In this document: positions 26,934 to 35,708 of the stretch, piece after piece
How positions within the stretch are numbered: the first letter of the stretch is position 1
Layout: each line of letters begins with the position of its first letter
DNA from: JAWKWH01 sp041397625
GTDB taxonomy: Bacteria; Pseudomonadota; Alphaproteobacteria; Rhizobiales; Rhizobiaceae
Direction: 5' to 3'
Assembly: GCA_041397625.1 (NCBI GenBank)
Contig: JAWKWH010000001.1
Span: 806,001-870,000 of the forward strand
Length of the DNA: 64,000 nt
Translations under genes and position numbers: made by a program
The notes under the pieces: model-generated
Database searches by the model: none
What the model was told of the DNA's origin: nothing
The model's input: only the letters and a program-made list of their open reading frames with translations

Positions 26934-28820
26934 GTGAATTCGATGAACGCCACCATCGGGAACACGCAATCGGGAGCAGGCGACATCGTCGCCGTTATCC
27001 GCCGAGTGTTCCGGGAAAACGGCCGCCGCTACGTACGCGATTACGTGCTGGCGGCGGTGTGCCTGATGCTGGTGGCTGGCACCACCTTCTTCATCGCCTG
27101 GATCATGAGCCCGGTGATCAACAACATCTTCGTCGAGCGGCGCGTCGACCTGATCGCGATCACCTGCGCGGGTATCGTCGCAGCGTTCCTGATCCGCGGC
27201 GCCGCCGCCTACGGGCAGGGCGTGCTGCTGGCCAAGGTCGGCAACAATATCGTCGCCCGCTACCAGAAGCGCGTGTTCGACCACCTGATGCGGCTGGGCG
27301 TCGGCTTTTATGGAGAGGAGCGCTCCGGGCAGCTGGCCGCCCGCATCAACGAAAACATCAACGGCATTCGCGACCTGCTCAATATCACGCTGAACGCGAT
27401 TGCCCGCGACGCGTTCATGCTCGTCGGCCTGTTGGCGGTGATGGTCTACCAGGATCCGCTGCTGTCGGCGATCGCGCTGGTGATCGCGCCGCCGATGATC
27501 TGGTCGGTCAACTATCTGATGCGGCGCGTGCGCACGGTCGCCCGGGAAGCGGTGGTGTTCAATTCGCGCGTCGTCGGCGCCATGCAGGAGGCGACCCAGG
27601 GGATCACCGTCATCAAGGCGTTCACAATGGAGGAGCAGCTCTCCGGAAAGATCGCCGAGGTGATCCGCAACGCGGAGGCGCGCGCCAACAAGATCGCCCG
27701 CGTATACGAGCGCACCGCGCCGATCGCCGAATGGCTGGCCGGGCTCGCCATTGCCGGCGTCGTTGCCTATGGCGGTTACCGCGTCGCCGTCTACAACGTG
27801 CCGCCCGGCGACCTGTTCTCCTTCCTCACCGCCTTGATGCTCGCCTACGATCCGGCCCGCCGGCTCGCCAAGATGCAGGTGACGCTGGAGCGCTCGCTGG
27901 TCAATGCGCGCATGATCTACGAGATCCTCGACATCGTGCCGCAGCAAGGTGACGTCGAGGGCGCTGCGGAGCTGAAGGTCGGCGCCGGCGAGATCCGCTT
28001 CGACGAGGTGCGCTTCGCCTACGCGTCGGACCTGCCGGTGCTCGACGGTGTGTCGTTTACCGCCGGCGCTGGCCAAACCACCGCGATCGTCGGCGCATCG
28101 GGCGCCGGAAAGACCACGCTGATCGCGCTCCTGCAGCGCTTTTACGATCCGGCTTCGGGCACGATCGCGATTGACGGCCAGGACATCGCCACGGTGACCA
28201 AGCAATCGCTGCGCGGCTCGATCGCCTATGTGTCGCAGGCGCCCTACCTGTTCGAGGGCTCGATCGCCGACAACATCCGCTACGGCCGGCCCGACGCCTC
28301 GATGGACGACGTCAGGCGCGCCGCGCAACTGGCCCAGGCCGAGGAATTCATCCTGCAGCAGCCGCAGGGCTACGACACGCCGGTCGGCGAGAGCGGCTCG
28401 ACGCTTTCGGGCGGCCAGCGCCAGCGCCTGTCGATCGCCCGTGCGCTTCTGCGCGATGCGCCGATCCTGCTCCTCGACGAGGCGACCTCCGCGCTCGACA
28501 ATGAATCGGAAAAGGCGGTGCAGGCGGCGCTTGAATCGGTGATGAAGGACCGCACTACGATCGTCATCGCGCATCGGCTGTCGACCGTGGTGAAAGCCGA
28601 CATGATCGTCGTGCTCCACGACGGGCACCTGATCGAGCACGGCACCCATGACGAGCTTGTCGGCCGCAAGGGCGGTCTCTATGCGCGCCTCCACCGTCTC
28701 GGCGGCGGTACGGCGCTGGAACTGGTCGACGATGTTGACGGCGGGGCGGATACGGGCGGAAAGCGCGCCGGCGGCGCAAACGGCCGGCCGGTGCGCCGGG
28801 CGGTGGGAACGGGACGATGA
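26934..28820 (+). CDS. ABC exporter, fused permease and ATPase
   Basis: A 628-residue half-transporter. Residues about 1-340 hold six membrane segments of an ABC type I exporter. The ATPase follows with Walker A GASGAGKTT, a Q-loop (YVSQAPYLFEG), the signature LSGGQRQRLSIARAL and Walker B PILLLDEATSALD. It resembles MsbA/lipid- or multidrug-type exporters and would act as a dimer. A GTG at 26934 is 13 bases after AGAAGG; an ATG at 26943 is the alternative. It overlaps dapB by four bases. The substrate is unknown. Confidence 0.92.
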   Translation: MNSMNATIGNTQSGAGDIVAVIRRVFRENGRRYVRDYVLAAVCLMLVAGTTFFIAWIMSPVINNIFVERRVDLIAITCAGIVAAFLIRGAAAYGQGVLLAKVGNNIVARYQKRVFDHLMRLGVGFYGEERSGQLAARINENINGIRDLLNITLNAIARDAFMLVGLLAVMVYQDPLLSAIALVIAPPMIWSVNYLMRRVRTVAREAVVFNSRVVGAMQEATQGITVIKAFTMEEQLSGKIAEVIRNAEARANKIARVYERTAPIAEWLAGLAIAGVVAYGGYRVAVYNVPPGDLFSFLTALMLAYDPARRLAKMQVTLERSLVNARMIYEILDIVPQQGDVEGAAELKVGAGEIRFDEVRFAYASDLPVLDGVSFTAGAGQTTAIVGASGAGKTTLIALLQRFYDPASGTIAIDGQDIATVTKQSLRGSIAYVSQAPYLFEGSIADNIRYGRPDASMDDVRRAAQLAQAEEFILQQPQGYDTPVGESGSTLSGGQRQRLSIARALLRDAPILLLDEATSALDNESEKAVQAALESVMKDRTTIVIAHRLSTVVKADMIVVLHDGHLIEHGTHDELVGRKGGLYARLHRLGGGTALELVDDVDGGADTGGKRAGGANGRPVRRAVGTGR

Positions 28821-29632
28821 GCGAGATGAAACTGGTCGTGGTCGGCGCCGCCGGCCGCATGGGGCGGGCTCTGATCCGCGCCATCGGCGAAACCGACGGC
28901 GTGGCGCTTGCCGGCGCTGTGGAACGCGAGGGCGCCGAGAAGCTCGGCGCCGATGCCGGCGAGGTCGCCGGCCTCGGGCGGCTCGGCATCGCGATCACCG
29001 CCGACCCGCTGCCGGTCTTCGCCCATGCAGACGGCGTGCTCGATTTCACGTTGCCGGCGGCCAGCGTCGCCTTTGCCGGCTATGCCGCACAGGCACGCAT
29101 CGTCCATGTCATCGGCACGACCGGCTGCGCAGTCGAGCACGACGCGGCGATCGCCGCCGCCGCCCGTCACGCCGCGATCGTCAAGTCCGGCAATATGAGC
29201 CTCGGCGTCAACCTGCTGGCGGGCCTGGCCGAACAGGCCGCCGCCGCGCTCTCGCCCGAGGCCTTCGACATAGAGGTGCTGGAAATGCACCACCGCCACA
29301 AGGTCGACGCGCCGTCGGGAACGGCCCTGCTGCTCGGCGAGGCGGCGGCGAAGGGCCGCGGCATCGCGCTCGCCGACCGGTCGGTCCGGGTGCGCGACGG
29401 CCACACCGGCCCGCGGCCGGCCGGCGCTATCGGCTTTGCCACGCTGCGCGGCGGTTCGGTGATCGGCGAGCACTCGGTCATCTTCGCCGGCGCCGGCGAG
29501 CGCATCACGCTGACCCACCAGGCCGAGGACCGCAGCATCTTCGCGCGCGGCGCGGTGACCGCGGCGCTGTGGGCGCGCGGCAGAAAGCCGGGCCTCTATT
29601 CCATGCGCGACGTGCTCGGCCTGACGCGCTGA
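28817..29632 (+). CDS. dapB: 4-hydroxy-tetrahydrodipicolinate reductase
   Basis: A 271-residue lysine/diaminopimelate pathway enzyme. The NAD(P)-binding loop is VVGAAGRMGRALI, the active-site segment is EMHHRHKVDAPSGTAL with the conserved His/Lys pair, and SLGVNLLAGLAEQ and GLYSMRDVLGL are family hallmarks. It reduces the product of DapA. The ATG overlaps the stop of the ABC exporter, and gpmA follows after 29 bases. Confidence 0.97.
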   Translation: MSEMKLVVVGAAGRMGRALIRAIGETDGVALAGAVEREGAEKLGADAGEVAGLGRLGIAITADPLPVFAHADGVLDFTLPAASVAFAGYAAQARIVHVIGTTGCAVEHDAAIAAAARHAAIVKSGNMSLGVNLLAGLAEQAAAALSPEAFDIEVLEMHHRHKVDAPSGTALLLGEAAAKGRGIALADRSVRVRDGHTGPRPAGAIGFATLRGGSVIGEHSVIFAGAGERITLTHQAEDRSIFARGAVTAALWARGRKPGLYSMRDVLGLTR

Positions 29633-29661
29633 TTTTCGCATCCGATCCCGAAAGGAACATC

Positions 29662-30282
29662 ATGTCACGCACGCTAGTCCTCGTTCGCCACGGCCAGAGC
29701 GAATGGAACCTGAAGAACCTGTTCACCGGCTGGCGCGACGCCGACCTGACCGAGAAGGGACACGAAGAGGCGAAGGCGGCGGGCCGGCTGTTGAAGGCGC
29801 GCGGGCTCGTTTTCGACGTCGCGTTCACCTCGGTGCTGCAGCGCGCCGAAAAGACCTGCGTCCACATTCTCGACCAACTCGGCCAGACCGGGCTTGAAAC
29901 CATCCGCGACCAGGCGCTGAACGAGCGCGACTATGGCGACCTCTCCGGCCTCAACAAGGATGATGCGCGCAAGAAATGGGGCGAGGAACAGGTGCATGTC
30001 TGGCGCCGCTCCTACGACACGCCGCCGCCCGGCGGCGAGAGCCTGAAGGACACCGGCGCGCGCGTCTGGCCCTACTACCTGCACGTCATGCAGCCATATG
30101 TGCTGCGCGGTGGCACCGTGCTGGTCTCCGCCCACGGCAATTCGCTGCGCGCGCTGATCATGGCGCTCGACGGGCTCACCGGCGAGGAAGTGGTCAAACT
30201 GGAACTCGGCACCGGCGTGCCGATCGTCTACGAGCTCAACGCCGATTCGACGGTCGCCGGCAAGGAGGTGCTTGCCGCCTGA
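29662..30282 (+). CDS. gpmA: 2,3-bisphosphoglycerate-dependent phosphoglycerate mutase
   Basis: A 206-residue glycolytic enzyme. LVLVRHGQSEWNLKNLFTGW contains the phosphorylated histidine, LNERDYGDLSG the acid/base Glu region, and LVSAHGNSLRALI the second histidine. It is shorter than the E. coli enzyme (about 250), as is usual for rhizobial GpmA. An AAAGGAA ribosome site precedes the ATG at 29662. It is the last protein-coding gene before the tRNA. Confidence 0.96.
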   Translation: MSRTLVLVRHGQSEWNLKNLFTGWRDADLTEKGHEEAKAAGRLLKARGLVFDVAFTSVLQRAEKTCVHILDQLGQTGLETIRDQALNERDYGDLSGLNKDDARKKWGEEQVHVWRRSYDTPPPGGESLKDTGARVWPYYLHVMQPYVLRGGTVLVSAHGNSLRALIMALDGLTGEEVVKLELGTGVPIVYELNADSTVAGKEVLAA

Positions 30283-30376
30283 GCGACCGGCGGGCGGGCG
30301 ACGCCGCGTTTCGCGGGACAGTCGTGTTTTCCGCGTTGACAGCCCCCGCCCGCCCGCTTACATGAGCCTCGCGATT

Positions 30377-30463
30377 GCCCAGGTGGCGGAATTGGTAGAC
30401 GCGCCAGCTTCAGGTGCTGGTACTGGCAACGGTGTGGAGGTTCGAGTCCTCTCCTGGGCACCA
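30377..30463 (+). tRNA. tRNA-Leu, anticodon CAG
   Basis: An 87-nt class II tRNA. The acceptor stem GCCCAGG (30377-30383) pairs with CCTGGGC (30453-30459), followed by discriminator A and encoded CCA. The anticodon stem-loop reads CCAGC-TTCAGGT-GCTGG, giving anticodon CAG. A long variable arm is present and the T-loop has TTCGAGTCC. Downstream DNA changes to catabolic, partly lower G+C content, so this tRNA may mark the edge of an accessory region. Confidence 0.97.
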
Positions 30464-30850
30464 AATCCTTTTCATAGAGCGCCCCGGCGGCACAAGGCTC
30501 CAACGCCTCTGGCGGACGGCAATGACGTTGCCGCTTGTTGTCCACACCGTTTTTTCCGGGAATGAGGGCGGGCCCAGTTCTTCGGCGGGCTGTCGGCGGT
30601 CGAACGCACCATGCGCCAAGGGCTTGTCACGCACCAAGGCTCACCGAATGCCGTATGCCGCTGTCATGCGGTGCCGCCGAGGGGTTGAAATCGGACCGTA
30701 AAAACAGCGCGGAAACGCTGGCCGGAACGTCCGGCATCCTCATCGCATCGCGCCTGCTCACCCGGGGTTTTGCCGGGAGCATCCTGCCGGGCGGCGGGAG
30801 CGGGCAACCCGGCGCGGTGAACCGGGAAGCGTGCTTGACAGGGGTAAAAA
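30464..30850. other. Gene-free stretch after the tRNA
   Basis: No convincing gene is seen. The part from 30672 onward is the first copy of the duplicated upstream region of dctP, with a G+C-rich palindromic portion near 30770-30812. A TTGACA at 30835-30840 could be a -35 element. Short open frames that run into dctP lack ribosome sites and end as a by-product of the duplicated DNA. Confidence 0.6.
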
Positions 30851-30868
30851 TATATGCACTTGAATATA
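30851..30868. promoter_or_regulatory. Palindromic motif before dctP copy 1 (candidate MarR operator)
   Basis: TATATGCACTTGAATATA matches its own reverse complement at 14 of 18 positions (TATATnCAnnTGnATATA). The same motif is found at 32431-32448 and 38913-38930. It lies ten bases after a TTGACA and 97 bases before the dctP start. Confidence 0.55.
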
Positions 30869-30965
30869 AATATCTGCTGCTGATCGCTGGGATCAGCGCA
30901 AATCGTCGGGGCGATCCTCACGTCTGGAAGCATCCGCATCGTCTAACGGATATCGGGAGGGTTCC

Positions 30966-32084
30966 ATGAAATCAGTAGTAATTTCCGCGCTTTGTGCAGG
31001 TCTGATCGCGAATTTCGGCAATGTCGCGGCGGCAGAGACCCTGCGAGCCGCCAGTGCTTTCGGGCTGCAGCACATAAATGCCCGCGTGACATATCCCGAG
31101 ATGATCAAGCGCCTGGAGATGTATACCGACGGTCGGCTGACGATAAAGGATTTTCCAAGCGGCCTGGTCGGGCCAAAGGATATGGTGAATGCCATCCAAT
31201 CCGGAACCGTTGATATGGGCACGATCATTATGCTCTATTTTGCGGCCGACTATAAGGACAGCCTGCTTCCGGGCGAGCTTTCGCCGTTGAGCAGTAATCC
31301 GATTGCCCTTTCCAGCGCCGCGACCGAGTACATCGTAAACTGCAAGGACTGCCAGGCGGAGTTCCGCAAAGTCGAGCAAGTGTATCTCGGGAGCGGTTCT
31401 ACGGCGCCTTCCGAGATCATGTCGACGGTTCCGATAAGGCAGGTGTCGGACATGGAGGGCCTGCGCATACGTACCGGCGGCGCCCTGTTAACGATGTTCA
31501 TCGAGTATATGGGCGCCGAGACAATTCAAATCCCGTCATCGGAGGCATTCGAGGCGTTGTCTCAGGGGATTGTCAAAGCGCACTTTGGTTCAATTCCCAA
31601 TCTGCTGACGTTCCGTCTAATCGATGTGGTCAAATACGTCACGCTGATCGATTTCGCTCCATTCATATCGGACAGCTCATTCAGCACGAATGCAAAAACC
31701 TGGGCATCTCTCAGTGCCGCGGACAGGGTAAGTCTCGCCAAGGCGACAAATGACGGCTATGCAGCCGCCCTCCTCAGTTGGCAGGAAACGGCCGCTCAGG
31801 CGACGGAAGAAGCGCAGGCCAAGGGAATTGAATTCATTACGCCCGCCCCCGATTTCGGCCAGAAGACCTCCGAGTTTGTGGACACCCACCTGAAGGGCCT
31901 CGTGGCGGCGCTGCAGGAAAAAGGCGTTGGCGATCCGGAGGGGAAGATCGAAACTTTCAAGGCGCTGGTCAAGAAATGGGATGGCCTGGTGGCCGGTCTG
32001 GACGAGGTGACCGTTGAGTCGGTCGCAAAACTGCGCTGGGAAGAAATCTGGTCGAAAATCGACTTCGAGACCTACGGCAAGTAA
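30966..32084 (+). CDS. dctP: TRAP transporter substrate-binding protein, copy 1
   Basis: A 372-residue periplasmic DctP-type protein with signal peptide MKSVVISALCAGLIANFGNVAAA. The conserved carboxylate-binding arginine region is GLRIRTGG (Arg167/Arg169). NAIQSGTVDMG and EAFEALSQGIV are family hallmarks. The second copy at 32546 is 94% identical by my count (22 differences in 372). Eight of the differences fall between residues 178 and 216, around the substrate-binding cleft, for example Phe178/Ile179 here against Leu/Pro there. It likely binds an organic acid and delivers it to the DctQM proteins encoded downstream. Confidence 0.92.
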   Translation: MKSVVISALCAGLIANFGNVAAAETLRAASAFGLQHINARVTYPEMIKRLEMYTDGRLTIKDFPSGLVGPKDMVNAIQSGTVDMGTIIMLYFAADYKDSLLPGELSPLSSNPIALSSAATEYIVNCKDCQAEFRKVEQVYLGSGSTAPSEIMSTVPIRQVSDMEGLRIRTGGALLTMFIEYMGAETIQIPSSEAFEALSQGIVKAHFGSIPNLLTFRLIDVVKYVTLIDFAPFISDSSFSTNAKTWASLSAADRVSLAKATNDGYAAALLSWQETAAQATEEAQAKGIEFITPAPDFGQKTSEFVDTHLKGLVAALQEKGVGDPEGKIETFKALVKKWDGLVAGLDEVTVESVAKLRWEEIWSKIDFETYGK

Positions 32085-32111
32085 GCCGTCCTGCCCACAG
32101 AACACGTTGGA

Positions 32112-32253
32112 TGCTGCGGGCGGTGTTTTACCGGAGGCGCCGTCCTCCGGCCCGATCTCAAGTTCAAGATGCCGGTAGTGCTGTGCTGCGCGGGCGCTCC
32201 GGCACGCGGTATCCGGCGCAGGGCCGCCATGAACGGCAGCGGGGCGATGCCTT
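32112..32253. other. Spacer between the two duplication copies
   Basis: A 142-bp unique stretch between the end of copy 1 and the start of copy 2. No gene or clear mobile-element end is seen. It has no counterpart after copy 2, which joins directly to the dctQ leader. Confidence 0.6.
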
Positions 32254-32430
32254 GCCGCCGAGGGGTTGAAATCGGGCCGTAAAACAGCGCGGAAACGCCG
32301 GCCGGAATGTCCGGCATCCTCATCACATCGCGCCTGCTCACCCGGGGTTTTGCCGGGAGCATCCTGCCGGGCGGCGGGAGCGGGCAACCCGGCGCGGTGA
32401 ACCGGGAAGCGCGCTTGACAGGGGTAAAAA

Positions 32431-32448
32431 TATATGCAATTGAATACA
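32431..32448. promoter_or_regulatory. Palindromic motif before dctP copy 2 (candidate MarR operator)
   Basis: TATATGCAATTGAATACA is the duplicated counterpart of the site at 30851-30868, with two changed bases. It retains the TGCA and TGAATA cores and the same spacing from TTGACA. Confidence 0.55.
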
Positions 32449-32545
32449 AATATCTGCTGCTGATCGCTGGGATCAGCGCAAATCGTCGGGGCGGCCCTCA
32501 CGTCTGGAGGCATCCGCATCGTCTAATGGATATCGGGAGGGTTCC

Positions 32546-33664
32546 ATGAAATCAGCAGTAATTTCCGCGCTTTGTGCAGGCTTGATCGCGAATTTCGGCA
32601 ATGTCGCGGCGGCAGAGACGCTAAGAACAGCCAGTGCTTTCGGGCTGCAGCACATAAATGCCCGCGTGGCATATCCCGAGATGACCAAGCGCCTGGAGAT
32701 GTATACCGACGGTCGGCTGACGATAAAGGATTTTCCAAGCGGTCTGGTCGGGCCAAAGGACATGGTGAATGCCATCCAATCCGGGACCGTTGATATGGGC
32801 ACAGTTGTGATGCTCTATTTTGCGGCCGACTATAAGGACAGCCTGCTTCCGGGCGAGCTTTCGCCGTTGAGCAGTAATCCGATTGCCCTTTCCAGCGCCG
32901 CGACCGAGTACATCGTAAACTGCAAGGACTGCCAGGCGGAGTTCCGCAAAATCGAGCAAGTGTATCTCGGGAGCGGATCCACAGCACCCTATGAGATCAT
33001 GTCGACGGTTCCGATAAGGCAGGTGTCGGACATGGAGGGCCTGCGCATACGTACCGGCGGCGCCCTGTTGACGATGCTGCCCGAGTACATGGGCGCCGAG
33101 ACAATTCAAATCCCGGCATCGGAGGCATTCGAGGCGTTGTCTCAGGGGATTGTCAAAGCGAACTTTGCTTCGGTTCCAAATCTACTTTCGGACCGTCTAA
33201 TCGATGTGGTCAAATACGTCACGCTGATCGATTTCGCTCCATTCATATCGGACAGCTCATTCAGCACGAATGCAAAAACCTGGGCATCTCTCAGTGCCGC
33301 GGACAGGGTAAGTCTCGCCAAGGCGACAAATGACGGCTATGCAGCCGCTCTCATCAGCTGGCAGGAAACGGCCACCAAGGCGACGGAAGAAGCGCAGGCC
33401 AAGGGAATTGAATTCATTACGCCCGCCCCCGATTTCGGCCAGAAGACCTCTGAATTTTTGGACATCCACCTGAAGGGTCTCGTGGCGGCGCTGCAGGAAA
33501 AAGGCGTTGGCGATCCGGAGGAGAAGATCGAAACTTTCAAGGCGCTGGTCAAGAAATGGGATGGCCTGGTGGCCGGTCTGGACGAGGTGACCGTTGAGTC
33601 GGTCGCAAAGCTGCGCTGGGAAGAAATCTGGTCGAAAATCGACTTCGAGACCTACGGCAAGTAA
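32546..33664 (+). CDS. dctP: TRAP transporter substrate-binding protein, copy 2
   Basis: A 372-residue paralogue of the preceding gene with the same signal peptide and overall motifs, including GLRIRTGG. Differences from copy 1 include Tyr149 for Ser, Leu178-Pro179 for Phe-Ile, Ala191, Asn206, Ala208, Ser215-Asp216 for Thr-Phe, and Lys278 for Gln. Pro179 and Asp216 give a more typical-looking DctP sequence, so this may be the ancestral-function copy. It is 62 bases from dctQ, so it is the one directly linked to the permease genes. No frameshift or stop is present, so both copies appear functional. Confidence 0.92.
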   Translation: MKSAVISALCAGLIANFGNVAAAETLRTASAFGLQHINARVAYPEMTKRLEMYTDGRLTIKDFPSGLVGPKDMVNAIQSGTVDMGTVVMLYFAADYKDSLLPGELSPLSSNPIALSSAATEYIVNCKDCQAEFRKIEQVYLGSGSTAPYEIMSTVPIRQVSDMEGLRIRTGGALLTMLPEYMGAETIQIPASEAFEALSQGIVKANFASVPNLLSDRLIDVVKYVTLIDFAPFISDSSFSTNAKTWASLSAADRVSLAKATNDGYAAALISWQETATKATEEAQAKGIEFITPAPDFGQKTSEFLDIHLKGLVAALQEKGVGDPEEKIETFKALVKKWDGLVAGLDEVTVESVAKLRWEEIWSKIDFETYGK

Positions 33665-33726
33665 GCCGTCCTGCCCACAGAACACGTTGGACGGTTCCGG
33701 GGGTTGCTGGAGGCTGGAGGCGGCGA

Positions 33727-34248
33727 ATGAGATACGAGCGGATCGTCGAAAAAGTTACCCTGACGCTCGGCACCGCCGTTTTGGTTGCCATGGCGGTGTT
33801 GATTGCGGCGGACGTGCTTTTGCGCCAAACGATGGATGCCGGAATACCTACGGTTCCGGATTTCGTAAGCTTCTATTTGATGGTGGCCATCAGCTTTATC
33901 CCGATAGCCTATACGCAAGTTTACCGTTCCCATGTGGAGACGACGGTATTGTTTCAGGTACTACCCCCGGCGCTGAAGAAAATTCTCCTGTGGCTTAACG
34001 CAGCAATCGGCATAGGCATGTTTTCCCTGTTAACATATCTGTCTTTGGTCGAAGCGCTAAACCAGACAGAAAAGAGATCGTTCATCGAGTCGGGAAAGGT
34101 ATTGTTTCAAATCTGGCCGAGCTACTGGCTCCTGCCAATTTCCTTCGGTGCGATGCTGTTTGTTCTTTGTCACCAAATTTGGATGGCGAGGGTCGAAACC
34201 GAAATATCCCTTCCATATGCGTCAGGCGACAGCGAGACCAGCCAATGA
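33727..34248 (+). CDS. dctQ: TRAP transporter small permease subunit
   Basis: A 173-residue protein with four hydrophobic segments: VTLTLGTAVLVAMAVLIAADVLLR, FVSFYLMVAISFIPIAYT, ILLWLNAAIGIGMFSLLTYLSL and SYWLLPISFGAMLFVLCHQIW. The VLLRQTMDAGIP and YRSHVET segments are typical of DctQ. It pairs with DctM to form the membrane complex. The ATG of dctM overlaps its stop by four bases. Confidence 0.92.
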   Translation: MRYERIVEKVTLTLGTAVLVAMAVLIAADVLLRQTMDAGIPTVPDFVSFYLMVAISFIPIAYTQVYRSHVETTVLFQVLPPALKKILLWLNAAIGIGMFSLLTYLSLVEALNQTEKRSFIESGKVLFQIWPSYWLLPISFGAMLFVLCHQIWMARVETEISLPYASGDSETSQ

Positions 34249-35528
34249 GCGATCAGACGATAGGATTGCTTGCGCTGATCGCCGTCCTGGTGATGATCGC
34301 ACTTCGCGCGCCGATAGCTATTGCGTTGCTAACAGTAACATTTGCCGCCATCTGGCACATAGCAGGTCTGCAACCGGCTATCAGTATATTGACGTCCGTA
34401 CCGTATAATTTCACATCCAGTTGGACGTTGTCTTCCATTCCGATGTTCCTATTCATGGGCTACATAGCCTACCATTCCGGTATGACCAAAGGTCTGTTCC
34501 AGGCAGCACGGGTCTGGCTTTCCTGGCTGCCGGGCGGCCTAGCCATATCATCGATCGTGGGCTGTGGCGGCTTTGCTTCCGTAACCGGTTCAAGCATGGC
34601 GTGCTCCGCCGCAGTCGGACGTATCGCAGTTCCGGAAATGACGCAGCGTGGCTATGACATTCGCATCGCCACCGGAGCCGTGGCAGTGGGAGGGACATTG
34701 GGTGCTCTAATTCCACCCAGCTTGCTGCTCATCCTGTATGGCATCTATGCGCAGGTATCGATAACCGACCTATTTTACTACGGCCTGTTGCTGGGTATCA
34801 GTTCAATATTTATGTATACCGCAACGATACTGGTTCTATACTATATATCTCCTGGCAGGATGCCCATGACAGAGAGTTTTTCCTGGCAGGAGAGGGCGTC
34901 GTCCATCTATGGAATTTTGCCGGCCGGGTTTCTGGCTGCAAGCGTATTCGGCGGCCTGTTCTTGGGAATTTTTACAGCGACAGAAGCGGGCGCGATAGGC
35001 GTTGTATTGGCGGCGGCCATTTCTCTGTTGACTCGCAGTTTGACCTGGGAAGGCTTTATCGAAAGCTGCAAGGACACATTGATGAGTTGCGGCAATATCT
35101 TTCTGATCGCAATTGCCGCAAATAGTTTCACCCGCATGATAGCGCTTAGTGGAATTTCCTCCGACCTTGGGATGTGGTTGGAAAGCACCGATCTTGGACC
35201 GAATCAGATCCTGCTGATAATATTTGTCATGTATCTGATACTCGGCATGTTCATCGATCCGCTTGGCGCCATGCTGCTGAGTCTCCCGATTATTCTCCCA
35301 ATTCTTCCCGATCAGGGCATAAGCGTGATTTGGTTTGGAATGTTTCTGGCGAAGCTACTGGAGATGGGCATGATTAGCCCTCCTGTTGGCCTGAATGTAT
35401 TTGTTATACATGGGATATTTAAGGAAACAGTAAGATTGGAGCAGGTTTTTTACGGCATACTTCCGTTTTTCATAGCGGATATTATTCTTGTGTTTGTGTT
35501 GATGGGTGCGAGGAGCGTCCTGTTTTAA
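34245..35528 (+). CDS. dctM: TRAP transporter large permease subunit
   Basis: A 427-residue protein with about 11-12 hydrophobic segments and the DctM hallmarks SWLPGGLAISSIVGCGGFASVTGSS, GVALGGTLGALIPPS-like sequence (AVGGTLGALIPPSLLLILYG) and GMISPPVGLNVFVIHGI. It couples Na+ entry to solute uptake. The start ATG is in the overlap with dctQ; a longer frame to 34167 is rejected. The DNA is noticeably more A+T-rich than the left half of the window. Confidence 0.95.
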   Translation: MSDQTIGLLALIAVLVMIALRAPIAIALLTVTFAAIWHIAGLQPAISILTSVPYNFTSSWTLSSIPMFLFMGYIAYHSGMTKGLFQAARVWLSWLPGGLAISSIVGCGGFASVTGSSMACSAAVGRIAVPEMTQRGYDIRIATGAVAVGGTLGALIPPSLLLILYGIYAQVSITDLFYYGLLLGISSIFMYTATILVLYYISPGRMPMTESFSWQERASSIYGILPAGFLAASVFGGLFLGIFTATEAGAIGVVLAAAISLLTRSLTWEGFIESCKDTLMSCGNIFLIAIAANSFTRMIALSGISSDLGMWLESTDLGPNQILLIIFVMYLILGMFIDPLGAMLLSLPIILPILPDQGISVIWFGMFLAKLLEMGMISPPVGLNVFVIHGIFKETVRLEQVFYGILPFFIADIILVFVLMGARSVLF

Positions 35529-35708
35529 GGTGTCCGATATTTGGGGAAGAAGAAACTGGATCACAGTGCTTTCGGCCCGGTTATTTGGAGATGTACGAAT
35601 GAATGGGCTGGTTTATACCGCTGCGCTCTCAAGTAAAAATCGTTGAAAAATTCAGAAGATACATATTTGGGAAATATGGAATAGGAATTATTGGGGAAGA
35701 GGTAGACT

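Larger units (their letters stand above)
30672..32111 (+). repeat. First copy of a 1.44-kb tandem duplication
   Basis: This segment, running from TGCCGCCGAGGGGTTGAAAT to CAGAACACGTTGGA, is repeated at 32254-33691. It includes about 290 bp of upstream DNA, the whole dctP gene and about 27 bp after its stop. The copies differ by scattered substitutions and small indels, so the duplication is not recent or is under selection. Confidence 0.93.
32254..33691 (+). repeat. Second copy of the 1.44-kb tandem duplication
   Basis: The same content as 30672-32111: upstream region, dctP and its 3' flank. Spacing between the two dctP starts is 1,580 bp. The upstream part differs from copy 1 by small indels (for example one A fewer in the CGTAAAA run) and point changes. 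Confidence 0.93.

Noticed and set aside
25764..28694. 976-residue open frame antisense to glk and the ABC exporter
   Set aside because: It spans two well-supported genes and an intergenic gap on the other strand. The composition is that of codon-position shadowing.
30535..30969. Short open frames in the duplicated upstream region before dctP (also 32307-32549)
   Set aside because: They share an end because the DNA is duplicated, lack ribosome sites and resemble nothing known.
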